From positions 89,506-153,505 of the forward strand of contig DASVUX010000027.1 of the NCBI GenBank assembly GCA_036386835.1: a stretch of 64,000 bases of DNA, read 5' to 3'. Below the pieces are notes generated by a model. It did no database searches and was not told where the DNA came from. It worked only from the letters and a program-made list of their open reading frames with translations. How positions within the stretch are numbered: the first letter of the stretch is position 1; the number at the start of each line of letters is the position of its first letter. Origin of the DNA: 2-12-FULL-35-15 sp036386835. Lineage in GTDB: Bacteria; Bacteroidota; Bacteroidia; 2-12-FULL-35-15. This document shows positions 45,273 through 53,877 of this stretch, piece by piece. Made by a program: the position numbers and the translations under genes.

Positions 45273-45345
45273 GTCATCCGTGCCCGACACGGGATCTGCA
45301 ACCATCTGCTTGCTTCATGAGATCCCGTGTCGGGCACGGGATGAC
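45273..45345. repeat. Large hairpin repeat with CCCGTG/CACGGG arms
   Basis: The arm GTCATCCGTGCCCGACACGG (start 45273, ending GATCT at 45297) pairs with 45320-45345 (AGATCCCGTGTCGGGCACGG, ending GATGAC) across a 22-base loop. There is a single bulged base. The outer GTCAT...ATGAC frame and GGGATC core match a class of dispersed hairpin repeats seen in many bacteria. A related fragment (CAGGATGAC) is at 2031-2039. It lies in the spacer before the 43697 gene in transcription direction, so it could also form in the mRNA leader. Confidence 0.82.
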
Positions 45346-45367
45346 GGTCTGAAGGAGATTTTAGTCG

Positions 45368-46633
45368 TTAATTATTTCCCTTGGCATCTTCAGCGGCCGA
45401 AGCCTTCTGCATTCTTATGATAGTTGCAAGCGTACTTACTGCACGCTCATGTTTTTTCACAAACGGGTTACTCAGGTCCCAGACATAACCTGCAAGTACA
45501 GAACAGATCTGTTTTTTAATATTCGGGTCAGGATCCTTTGTAAAGAATATCTGGTGAAGATCCCCGTTATACCATCCTTTCACGTATGTCCTGAATGTAT
45601 TGATCCCCTGCATCATATGATCAACATATTCTTTCTGCCAGTCGATCGTTTCTCCTTTTAATTTTCTGCTTACCAGCTTTGCAGCTGTCGAACCCGATTC
45701 CATTGCAAATGTAACTCCGGAAGAAAAAACAGGGTCAAGGAATTCGGTTGCATTTCCGGCAGTTACAAATCCATCCCCATAAAATTTGGTGGAAGTGATC
45801 GCATAGCCTTCGATCGTTCTTGGAGGAAGAACCATTTCCTGGTCTTTGAAACGGTCTTTTAGCTGCGGGCAGTCAGCCACAATTGCCTTCATGCGTTCAA
45901 CATGATCTTCCGGGAAATCTTTGAAATATTCCGGATTTCCAACGAAGCCTACTGAAGTAATTCCATTTGAAAAGGGGATGATCCAAACCCATACTTCCTG
46001 CTGATGAACCACAACGGTTATCCGGTTTCCTTCCACACCTTCCGGTCGGTTAGGATCCTTGAAATGTGTGAAATGTGTTTTGCGGGGATCGAAGCTGGAT
46101 TGTTTGTTAAGGCCCAGGAGATTAGGAATCACACGGCCATAGCCGCTGCAATCGATTACATAACGGGCTTCAATCTGTTTTTTATTGCCGTCTTTGTCTT
46201 CAACGGTGGTAACGGATGATTCATCTTCATTAAACTGGATCCCGGTAACTCCCATTTCAAATTCCACGGGAATGCCCTTCTTTGCAACCCCGTTTGCCAG
46301 GATCTGGTCAAATTGAGCACGCGGTACCTGCCAGGTCCATGTCCAGCCCTTGCTGAACTGATCTGAAAAATTAAAGTCACAGACTTTGTCGCCCATTAAG
46401 AATTTAGCTCCGAATTTTTCCTGGAACCCTGCAGCTTTCACATCTTCCAAAAGACCGGTTTCATCGAGGTGGTCCATCACGCGGGGCAACAAGCTTTCAC
46501 CGATTACAAAACGGGGAAATTTAACTTTTTCAACAACACGTACTTTAAGTCCGTTCTTATGTACAATGGAAGCAGCGATGCAGCCAGCAGGGCCTGCCCC
46601 TATTACCAGTACATCAGTTTTTTCGGTGATCAT
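45368..46633 (-). CDS. FAD-dependent monooxygenase/halogenase-like protein
   Basis: A 421-residue flavoprotein. The FAD motif VLVIGAGPAGCIAASIVHK is followed by KFPRFVIGESLLPRVMDHL and FQEKFGAKFLMGD; the lysine in the latter sits where flavin-dependent halogenases have their catalytic lysine. The halogenase signature WxWxIP is present as WVWIIP in EVWVWIIPFSNG. GDGFVTAGNATEFLDPVFSSG completes the flavin fold. Relatives include flexirubin-cluster and phenol/pyrrole halogenases, and also non-halogenating geranylgeranyl-reductase-like enzymes. Halogenation is thus possible but needs testing. It heads the three-FAD-enzyme run and is divergent from the ABC exporter. Confidence 0.82.
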   Translation of the reverse strand: MITEKTDVLVIGAGPAGCIAASIVHKNGLKVRVVEKVKFPRFVIGESLLPRVMDHLDETGLLEDVKAAGFQEKFGAKFLMGDKVCDFNFSDQFSKGWTWTWQVPRAQFDQILANGVAKKGIPVEFEMGVTGIQFNEDESSVTTVEDKDGNKKQIEARYVIDCSGYGRVIPNLLGLNKQSSFDPRKTHFTHFKDPNRPEGVEGNRITVVVHQQEVWVWIIPFSNGITSVGFVGNPEYFKDFPEDHVERMKAIVADCPQLKDRFKDQEMVLPPRTIEGYAITSTKFYGDGFVTAGNATEFLDPVFSSGVTFAMESGSTAAKLVSRKLKGETIDWQKEYVDHMMQGINTFRTYVKGWYNGDLHQIFFTKDPDPNIKKQICSVLAGYVWDLSNPFVKKHERAVSTLATIIRMQKASAAEDAKGNN

Positions 46634-46852
46634 GTATATAAATTTTTGCTGTTATTCCTATTTAACAAGCAGGGTTAAAAAAATAGTTTTCTGTGTGAAT
46701 TTGCAGCCGTTAAATCAGCTGGGATCCCCAACCACGATAAATTCCCGGGAGCAATGCAAATGTAGCTATAATTTTATTTCAGTTCCCCAATTAACAGCCA
46801 ATTTAGTAAGGAATATTAATGTTTTACACGCATAAGAACAACAGCTTTTTGT

Positions 46853-46860
46853 TACATTTG
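46853..46860 (+). promoter_or_regulatory. -7 promoter element of the ABC transporter operon
   Basis: TACATTTG (46853-46860) matches TAnnTTTG and lies 17 bases before the ATG at 46878. No convincing TTTG is found at the proper distance upstream. Confidence 0.45.
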
Positions 46861-46877
46861 GCTTCCTGAAAATTAAC

Positions 46878-47630
46878 ATGTCACCAACCGCGATTATAGA
46901 AACTTCTGAGCTGATCAAGATTTTCAAAGGTGCGACCGTACCGGTGGTAAATGGAGTGTCTTTTTCAGTTGAACGAAACGAGGTCTTCGGCCTGCTTGGT
47001 CCTAATGGCGCAGGTAAAACAACTACTATTTCAATTCTTTGCGGGCTGTTCCCGCCAACGTCAGGCAAAGTAATGATCGATGGGATGGACATCCGTGGTG
47101 ATCTTACAGGTATAAAACAGATCCTGGGTGTTGTTCCGCAGGATATCGCTTTGTATCCCACCTTGTCTGCAAGGGAGAACCTCAACTTCTATGGAAACAT
47201 GTATGGAATTACAGGGAAGGTTTTAAAGGAGAAGATCGAATTGTGGCTGAATAATTTTGGATTGCAGGATGCTGCCGACCGGAGAGTCTCTACCTACTCG
47301 GGAGGTATGAAAAGGAGGGTAAACCTCATTGCTGCTATTCTGCACGATCCGAAGATCCTTTTCCTGGATGAGCCAACGGTGGGAGTGGATGTGCAATCGC
47401 GTAATGTGATAATTGATCATCTCAAAGAGTTGAATAAGAAAGGTACCACGATCATATATACTTCTCACCACATGGAGGAGGCCGAGGACTTTTGTTCCCG
47501 GGTCGCGATAATAGACCATGGGAAGATTATCGCGAAAGGGTCCCCGGAAGAGTTAATTGGCTTGTATCCCGGCTGCAGCAATCTTGAATCTGTGTTCCTT
47601 CATCTGACGAAAAGAAAGTTAAGAGATTGA
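46878..47630 (+). CDS. ABC transporter ATP-binding protein (ABC-2 type export)
   Basis: A 250-residue ABC ATPase: Walker A GLLGPNGAGKTTTISIL, Q-loop VPQDIALYPTLSARENL, signature STYSGGMKRRVNLI, Walker B KILFLDEPTVGVD and the H-loop YTSHHMEEAEDF. The pattern is that of CcmA/NatA/DrrA-type exporters with a separate permease. The permease gene follows after 27 bases on the same strand. The substrate is not identifiable; neighbouring FAD enzymes raise the possibility of pigment, lipid or natural-product export. Confidence 0.93.
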   Translation: MSPTAIIETSELIKIFKGATVPVVNGVSFSVERNEVFGLLGPNGAGKTTTISILCGLFPPTSGKVMIDGMDIRGDLTGIKQILGVVPQDIALYPTLSARENLNFYGNMYGITGKVLKEKIELWLNNFGLQDAADRRVSTYSGGMKRRVNLIAAILHDPKILFLDEPTVGVDVQSRNVIIDHLKELNKKGTTIIYTSHHMEEAEDFCSRVAIIDHGKIIAKGSPEELIGLYPGCSNLESVFLHLTKRKLRD

Positions 47631-47657
47631 TAGTTGTAAAATTGTAGGTTTAAGAAC

Positions 47658-48938
47658 ATGAAATTAAAAGCAGCCGTCATTAAAGAAATTTTGCTCTTGT
47701 TGAGAGACAGGGTTGGGCTTGCCATTTTATTTCTGATGCCGATGATCCTCATATTTGTGATGACGCTGATTCAGGATTCCGCTTTTAAGACTCTGAATGA
47801 AAAAGGAATTCCTATTGTTTTTGTAGATAATGATAATGACTCGCTTGGAATTGAAATTGAAAAGGGCCTGCGCTCTTCAGAATTATGTACCGTCCATGAC
47901 TCCGTTAATGGCGTCCCTGCAACTGAGGCAATGGCCAGGCAGGCGGTGGCTGCAGGACAATTCCTGATCGGTATCGTTATCCCGAAAGGTGCAACGCAGG
48001 CAGTAAGAAAGAATGTTACGGCAATTGTAGAGCAAACATTAAACGGAGAAACAGGAGACAATAGTGGCTCCCCCGATTCTGTAGATATCCTGATTTTCAT
48101 AGATCCGATTACAAAAAAATCATTCATTGCATCAGTGACAAGTTCACTCCGTGAGTTTATTTCAGGGATCAAAACGAAGATCATGTTCAGAAGCTTTTCC
48201 GAACAGATTGCTGAAATTATTCCTGATAAGGAAAACAAACCTTCATCAGCATACGAACAAACACAGATCATAAAATATACGGAGGTTTACGCATCGAAAA
48301 GCATCGGGGAGATCGTTCCGAATGCAGTTCAGCATAATGTACCGGCATGGGCGATCTTTGCGATGTTTTTTATAGTGATGCCATTATCGGGAAGTATCAT
48401 GAAAGAGAAAACCGAAGGGAGCATTTTTCGTCTCCATACCATGCCAAGCTCGTATTTGCTGCTGCTTAACGGGAAGATAATTGTGTATGTCGTTGTTTGC
48501 CTGCTTCAGCTAGCTTTGATGCTATCGGTGGGTACATTCTTTCTCCCGATGTTAGGATTACCGGTGCTTCAGCTTGGTCACAGTATTGCAGGGATCCTGT
48601 TGATCTCGGTCGCCACTGCTTTTGCTGCTACAGGTTACGCGGTTATGGTAGGCACGCTTGCCTCAACCGAACAGCAGGGAGCGATCATGGGAGCATTGTC
48701 CATTTTATTATTATCCGCATTGGGCGGGATCTGGGTACCGACCTACGTGATGCCTCAAATGATGCGTGATATCAGTGCCTTCTCGCCTCTGAACTGGTCA
48801 CTGGAAGGCTTTTATGAATTGTTCCTTAGGGGCGGGGATGCCTCATCCGTAATCATCGCTTCTGTAAAGCTGTTGATCTTCTTTGTGATTACAATGATGA
48901 TTGCGATGACTATCAATAAGTGGAGAAGAAGGATATAG
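47658..48938 (+). CDS. ABC-2 type transporter permease
   Basis: A 426-residue permease. One N-terminal membrane helix (LAILFLMPMILIFVMTLI), a periplasmic domain of about 190 residues containing a serine/glycine-rich stretch, then five C-terminal helices, with VPAWAIFAMFFIVMPLSG and KEKTEGSIFRLHTMPSS typical of ABC-2 (NatB/YhhJ-like) proteins. It pairs with the ATPase gene immediately upstream. The large periplasmic insertion places it in the YhhJ/YbhR/NatB group that often exports drugs or lipids. Confidence 0.9.
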   Translation: MKLKAAVIKEILLLLRDRVGLAILFLMPMILIFVMTLIQDSAFKTLNEKGIPIVFVDNDNDSLGIEIEKGLRSSELCTVHDSVNGVPATEAMARQAVAAGQFLIGIVIPKGATQAVRKNVTAIVEQTLNGETGDNSGSPDSVDILIFIDPITKKSFIASVTSSLREFISGIKTKIMFRSFSEQIAEIIPDKENKPSSAYEQTQIIKYTEVYASKSIGEIVPNAVQHNVPAWAIFAMFFIVMPLSGSIMKEKTEGSIFRLHTMPSSYLLLLNGKIIVYVVVCLLQLALMLSVGTFFLPMLGLPVLQLGHSIAGILLISVATAFAATGYAVMVGTLASTEQQGAIMGALSILLLSALGGIWVPTYVMPQMMRDISAFSPLNWSLEGFYELFLRGGDASSVIIASVKLLIFFVITMMIAMTINKWRRRI

Positions 48939-48995
48939 TAAGAAACAGAATGTCATCTCGCGTTTAATTTTTTACATATTAGTACAATATATCTT

Positions 48996-51938
48996 CTATT
49001 TGTAATTTTCAACTTTGAAATCAGAAATATTTCTACTTTTACTACTAAAATTAATTCCAATTAGTATAATTTTTTTGTCTTCTAACAAATAAGGTTCATA
49101 ATATTTATTTTCATGAATCTGTTGTAATGCCTCTTCTGAAGATTGATCTAACTTTAATTCTAAAATATAAATATACTTTTCAAGGTCAATAATAACATCC
49201 GTCCGGCCTTTCGCTTGAATTTCATCGGCCCGAGCATTGCTATTAAATATCGATCTTAACAAAATAAATAATGGCGTGTGATAGGCCTTTTCATTTTTTT
49301 CGAAAAGAAGATATGAAACACTACTAAAAAGAATTTTTAAAGTGCCAATAAAATCTACAACATTACCTTCTTCCAAATATTTTTTTGTCTTAAATGTACC
49401 TTTGCCCAATAATGTTGTTATTTGCTTCTCTAGCTCCTCACGAGTTATTAATACTCCCAATAATTCATCTATAGAGACATCTGCATCGGACTGTTTACAT
49501 ATATAGTCTTTTCTTCCACGTTTTCTAGAATTAATTAAAACATCATACTCATGATAATAGGGCTTTACACTTTTTTTACAAATATCACAACAACATGGAA
49601 CTTCTTTTTTATATTCTAATCCCTCATATATTTTATTAATATCCTCCAAATTTGAAATAATACCTGCCAAATATCCTCTCTTCTCTTGTCCATTGACGTA
49701 AATATAAATTTCCTTATCAGCCTCATCAATTCTAACTAAGGCTTCACATTCAAAGTAAGGATCCGCTATTAATAATCCCGTTCTCCATTTCTTGTCATTT
49801 GATATTTCCTTGTGCCTTCGTACCATAAATTTAGGAAGGATTGCCTTAGGGAGTAGATTACTATATTTATATTTGAATTTTAAGGACGGTAATATATTAA
49901 AAGAAAACTCTGGTTCCTCTTTACTAAGTAAATCAGGAATTAGAAAGTATGTTTCGTCAATTTTATAGCAAAGCTCAAATTTAGTCATAAGGCCAAGCAA
50001 GAAGCTATATTTGTGTTTAGGATACCTTTTGTTATCTAATATGTTATTTAATTGGTCAGAATTAAACCTCCCGAAATTTTCAGCTACCTTTTTCGAATTA
50101 ATAATTGAATAAAAAGCTTCAGTTAACCATGACGGGTTTATAACATTAGTTTCGTTTAAATTCGAATCAGGAAAATATGTTATAATACCTAGTCGATTAA
50201 GCCAATTTATTAAAGTATCCTGATGACTCTTAAAGACCCCATTTTTGTTACATATTTCTTCATATTTTTCGAAATGAATATAATCTTTTAAAGATTCTCC
50301 ACTTCTCATTTCTTCTAATTCTTTTTTTACTCCTAACCAACTATTAGCCCATAGTGTTCGAACATGTAATAACTCGGTAATAGTTTCAGTTAATAAGGAT
50401 TTGAATTCCTTTAATCCTGTTCCTTTTTCTACAGAAATGCGTAAGTACCTATTGTTAAGATTGTTATACTTCGTGTTTAAATATTTAATGTTTTCGTGTG
50501 CAGAAGGATTTTCGTCTATTTTGTTTGTTAGGATAATTACAGGTGAATCACCTCCGAATACTTGCACTAGTTTGAGCCACTTTTCTGTATCGGTATTTTC
50601 TCTAGCATTGAGAACAATCACGTAAACACTTTTTTTGGTAAGGAAAAATTGATGTGTATGATGCATTATGTCTTGTCCTCCAAAATCCCAAACTTTCATA
50701 GTAACACCTGATAGGCCGGTACATTCTTCTAAGTTAATCCCATGAGTTTGAGGTTCCTCTTTATTGAATGGTTTACCCTGTAAATAGTTCATTAAAGAAG
50801 TTTTACCTGCCGCACCTTCACCTAGTAAAATAACTTTTATTTCATTAATTGCTTGAGATCCATATTCCAACGATTTAAAATAATCACCGATAACACTTTT
50901 GTTTTCCTGCAAAAGCTCTGCTGGAACGTTTTCTATAGGATTATCGACTAAACAAAAGCCACTTTCAATAATTCCATAAGTGTCCCCGGAACTGTTTTCC
51001 ATTTGAGTTTCTAAAAGCCATGCAGGAAAATATATTAGGTTGTTATTTGCTAAATCAAGCATTTTTAGCTCTTTCAAATCTTTTAATGGAGAAATATCCG
51101 TTAGCTTGCAGTAGCTTATTTTTAATTCAGTCAAGTTCCTAAGGTGACTTAAAATTGATATGTCCTTAATGTTATTTTTCCATAAATGAAGGGTCTTTAA
51201 ATTGCGTAAATCTTTTAGTTCAGTAATCTCTGTTATTTCATTTGAACCTAAATCTAGCTTAATTAATTTCTTTAATTCTTTTAATGCAGAAATATCATTA
51301 ATATGGTTTGAGAATAAATCGATATTCTCGAGATTTGTTAATTTGTGCAGTGATGATAAATCCCTTATTTGATTATTCCACAAATTGAGTACTTCCAATT
51401 TACTTAAGTTTTCTACTGATGAAATATCAATGATTGAATTGTGATTTAATTCTAATTTTTTAAGTTTAGTTAGCTTTGAAAGAGAAGAAATGTCGCTAAT
51501 GGAATTATGAGCTGCGTCAAGAATTTCTAAATTTCTAAGTTTTGATAAAGGGGTTAAGTTTTCTATTGAGTTTTCATATAAATAAAGCTTGGCTAAAGAA
51601 TCTAAGTTCTTAAGCGGTGAAATGTCGTTTATCGTATTATGTGAAAGATCAAGTTCTTTTAGTTTTTTTAAATTCTTCAATGAAGAGATATCAGTCAATC
51701 GATTACCCTCTAGAAACAGAAATTCTAAATTTTTTAATGATGAAAGCGATTTTGGTAAATACTTCATTCCACCGCTAAAAGCAAAGCCAATTATTTTATT
51801 ATTTATGTAATAATAACCGTTTTGACGTTTCCATCTAGAAGAAGTGTATTTTTTTAGTTTAATTCCCCACTCTTTTTCAAGTTCTTTAATAATAAGTAAA
51901 TCATTAGATTTATTAGACTTGAATTTTGATGTTGCCAT
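48996..51938 (-). CDS. LRR-Roc-COR protein with C-terminal PD-(D/E)XK nuclease domain
   Basis: A 980-residue cytosolic multidomain protein. Residues 60-310 form about eleven SDS22-type leucine-rich repeats of 22 residues (LKNLKKLKELDLSHNTINDI and similar). Residues 365-525 are a Roc GTPase: P-loop GEGAAGKTS (373-381), switch WDFGGQD (417-423), TNKID (471-475). COR follows (about 530-780; NPSWLTEAFYSII), then a cysteine cluster C782-C784, C787 and C814. The last 95 residues match the PDDEXK_9 (DUF1703) nuclease module: GRTDVII with D914, ILELKL with E927 and K929, EEALQQIHENKYYEPYL and the final IGINFSS. All expected catalytic residues are present. The gene is visibly AT-richer than its neighbours (18 of 60 bases G+C in one counted stretch at 51001-51060, against 26 of 60 at 52141-52200). 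It is a candidate GTPase-switched nuclease sensor. Confidence 0.93.
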   Translation of the reverse strand: MATSKFKSNKSNDLLIIKELEKEWGIKLKKYTSSRWKRQNGYYYINNKIIGFAFSGGMKYLPKSLSSLKNLEFLFLEGNRLTDISSLKNLKKLKELDLSHNTINDISPLKNLDSLAKLYLYENSIENLTPLSKLRNLEILDAAHNSISDISSLSKLTKLKKLELNHNSIIDISSVENLSKLEVLNLWNNQIRDLSSLHKLTNLENIDLFSNHINDISALKELKKLIKLDLGSNEITEITELKDLRNLKTLHLWKNNIKDISILSHLRNLTELKISYCKLTDISPLKDLKELKMLDLANNNLIYFPAWLLETQMENSSGDTYGIIESGFCLVDNPIENVPAELLQENKSVIGDYFKSLEYGSQAINEIKVILLGEGAAGKTSLMNYLQGKPFNKEEPQTHGINLEECTGLSGVTMKVWDFGGQDIMHHTHQFFLTKKSVYVIVLNARENTDTEKWLKLVQVFGGDSPVIILTNKIDENPSAHENIKYLNTKYNNLNNRYLRISVEKGTGLKEFKSLLTETITELLHVRTLWANSWLGVKKELEEMRSGESLKDYIHFEKYEEICNKNGVFKSHQDTLINWLNRLGIITYFPDSNLNETNVINPSWLTEAFYSIINSKKVAENFGRFNSDQLNNILDNKRYPKHKYSFLLGLMTKFELCYKIDETYFLIPDLLSKEEPEFSFNILPSLKFKYKYSNLLPKAILPKFMVRRHKEISNDKKWRTGLLIADPYFECEALVRIDEADKEIYIYVNGQEKRGYLAGIISNLEDINKIYEGLEYKKEVPCCCDICKKSVKPYYHEYDVLINSRKRGRKDYICKQSDADVSIDELLGVLITREELEKQITTLLGKGTFKTKKYLEEGNVVDFIGTLKILFSSVSYLLFEKNEKAYHTPLFILLRSIFNSNARADEIQAKGRTDVIIDLEKYIYILELKLDQSSEEALQQIHENKYYEPYLLEDKKIILIGINFSSKSRNISDFKVENYK

Positions 51939-51979
51939 ATTTTGCTTTTTTTAATTGTATCCCATTAGATTATATTAAA

Positions 51980-53185
51980 TTAATAGGCATAATCCTTCAG
52001 ATACTCGAAATCCGATGTCAATTTACCATCTTTACAGATAGATGCTCTTTCAATAATCCCGTCTTTGTCTTCACCGATAATACTTGGTAATACCCGTTCC
52101 ATAAGATCTTTCCCGAAATCATCGCTGGCATCCCGGGGCAATTCACAGGGTAAATTGTCTACTGCCATGATGCACACCGTATCCTTGTTGAATGGAAGGT
52201 CTTCTTTGTGTTCTTTAATATTATATCCGTAAAAAGGCTTTTCAATAGTACTGGAACGGATGGTGGTGGGCACGCTGCCGTCAATATCACAGGTGATGTC
52301 TGCGATAACACTCATGTGAAAATCAGGGTCTTCCATATCGCTCAATTCAAACATCCTTGGTGATCTCGGATCCCAGAAATGTGCTGAAATGTAGATATCA
52401 GTCGTCTTTGTATATTTCCGGAAAACAGATTCAAAATGTTCAGGATGCTTGAAAAAATCCTGGAGGTCAAAGTTGTGATCACCCTTGCGCTCAACGTAAT
52501 CACGCGGGTTAAGCTGGCAATAGACCGGTTCACGGAAGGAAGCCATAAGAAATTCATCCGGTGTAACTTTTCTTATCCTGAGTGCGCTTAATGTTTCAAT
52601 CGCTCCGTTTGCAACCCTGCCGCCACCTGTCAATGCGATTTTGATGTTGGGAAGCTTCACACGTTTTAATTCTTCTTCCATTTCTGCCCTGTCCCGGCAA
52701 AGGTTTGCCGGCCGGAGCTGAAAGAGGTCATACTTTTTTCCATAACCGAGGATGCCGTTATAGGCGCCCACAATACCTGCAAAGCGGCCAAAACCAATAA
52801 TCCGGTTATGGTTTTTGTCGGTAAGCGTTTCATAATCGATCATCTGGATCTTCTTTTCGATCAGCGTTTTCATAAGGTTCTTGTTATGAGGCTGCTTTTT
52901 TATGGTATGTGAGAAGAAGAAATATTTCTTCCCTTCAAGGAGTTTATCTTTTGGCACTTCTTTAACTCCCATAAGTATCTCGCAATCAGATAGGTCTTCC
53001 TGTAGTGGGACTCCGAATGCAGTATATTCCGAATCTTCGTAACAGCGGATCTTGCTTGGCTGTACAACGATCTCTACGTGGGGATATTTTCTTGTAAGTT
53101 CTGCGCAGATCAATGGTGTTAAAGGAACACGCTTGTCGGGCGGATTTTTTTCTTCTCTCAGGACACCTATTTTTAGTTTATTCAT
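51980..53185 (-). CDS. Saccharopine dehydrogenase-like / alanine dehydrogenase-like NAD-dependent enzyme
   Basis: A 401-residue protein starting at the ATG at 53185 (MNKLKIGVLREEKNPPDKRV); an upstream ATG at 53242 adds residues with no family support. The N-terminal part (GVLREEKNPPDKRVPLTP and VQPSKIRCYEDSEYTAFGVP) matches the AlaDh_PNT/saccharopine dehydrogenase (LYS1-like) superfamily. IALTGGGRVANGAIETL is the NAD-binding motif. It is probably cytosolic. In Bacteroidota such proteins are annotated as NAD(P)-dependent oxidoreductase or alanine dehydrogenase; the lysine-forming saccharopine activity has not been shown. The LRR-Roc gene begins 41 bases beyond its stop. Confidence 0.8.
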   Translation of the reverse strand: MNKLKIGVLREEKNPPDKRVPLTPLICAELTRKYPHVEIVVQPSKIRCYEDSEYTAFGVPLQEDLSDCEILMGVKEVPKDKLLEGKKYFFFSHTIKKQPHNKNLMKTLIEKKIQMIDYETLTDKNHNRIIGFGRFAGIVGAYNGILGYGKKYDLFQLRPANLCRDRAEMEEELKRVKLPNIKIALTGGGRVANGAIETLSALRIRKVTPDEFLMASFREPVYCQLNPRDYVERKGDHNFDLQDFFKHPEHFESVFRKYTKTTDIYISAHFWDPRSPRMFELSDMEDPDFHMSVIADITCDIDGSVPTTIRSSTIEKPFYGYNIKEHKEDLPFNKDTVCIMAVDNLPCELPRDASDDFGKDLMERVLPSIIGEDKDGIIERASICKDGKLTSDFEYLKDYAY

Positions 53186-53320
53186 AATAATATATTTAAG
53201 ATGGCAAAGATAATGATTCTCACAGAACGTTCCTTGTTCCACTGTTCCGATATGCCACAGCAGGGAATGGCATAGAGTTTTATTAAAAATGAATAACTCC
53301 CGCCCTGAGATTTTAATTTG

Positions 53321-53386
53321 CTGGCGATAAAAACAGCCCGTTAACCGATTTCTCCACTGCCGGGGCAGTGATTAGGAATAAATTTG
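53321..53386 (+). promoter_or_regulatory. Promoter region with 16-bp palindrome
   Basis: TAAATTTG (53379-53386) is a good -7 element 25 bases before the ATG at 53412. A perfect palindrome CACTGCCGGGGCAGTG-type (CACTGCC, GG, GGCAGTG; 53355-53370) covers the region where the -33 element should be, which makes it a likely operator. CTGGCGATAAAA (53321-53332) is repeated at 61151-61162 upstream of another small gene. Confidence 0.5.
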
Positions 53387-53411
53387 TATCAGATAATTAA
53401 TAAGCAAGACA

Positions 53412-53861
53412 ATGGATACTTCTACCAACACAGGTTCTAATGCTCAGAACGGGCAATTATCACCAGATACAGATTTTTCAAGTATGATACATTCGGGAAA
53501 TATTCCGAAAGACATTAAAGCTAAAAAAATGGCTGCCGAATATTCGCTGAGCCTGATCAAGGCCAGTGACCCTCTCATCAATTCAGATGAAGAAAAGACG
53601 CCTGATGTGAATGCAAGTATTGCCGTTATCAGGGAATTCGGGTCAAAAAAAGTGGAAAATGCCGTTGTAGATAAATACCCTTGTTCCAACGAGATGCTCA
53701 AAGAGTTGATCAAGGATCATGAGCGCATTATAACACAGCTGAAAAAGAACATGACTAATTATTATGAGCGTTATAATACGGGAATTAAGAATCTTGTAAA
53801 TGGCATCATAGAAGAGCATAAAACAGTTGCGTGGACATTAAAAAGGTTATTGGTAGGTTAA
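53412..53861 (+). CDS. Small protein with Dps-like C-terminal helices
   Basis: A 149-residue protein. The last 60 residues (NEMLKELIKDHERIITQLKK and GIKNLVNGIIEEHKTVAWTL) resemble the final two helices of Dps/ferritin-like proteins, including the xxEHxxxAWxLR-like ending. The first 85 residues show no ferroxidase ligands and are mostly hydrophilic, with one possible helix (IKAKKMAAEYSLSLIKA). So it is either a diverged Dps relative that has lost iron chemistry or a shorter helical stress protein. A promoter with palindrome lies upstream; a 70-residue protein follows 17 bases after. Confidence 0.7.
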   Translation: MDTSTNTGSNAQNGQLSPDTDFSSMIHSGNIPKDIKAKKMAAEYSLSLIKASDPLINSDEEKTPDVNASIAVIREFGSKKVENAVVDKYPCSNEMLKELIKDHERIITQLKKNMTNYYERYNTGIKNLVNGIIEEHKTVAWTLKRLLVG

Positions 53862-53877
53862 AACAGGAGAAGAAAGA

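Noticed and set aside
45273..45345. Rho-independent terminator
   Set aside because: The hairpin lacks a T tract on either strand and its arms and loop are too long; a dispersed repeat is a better description.
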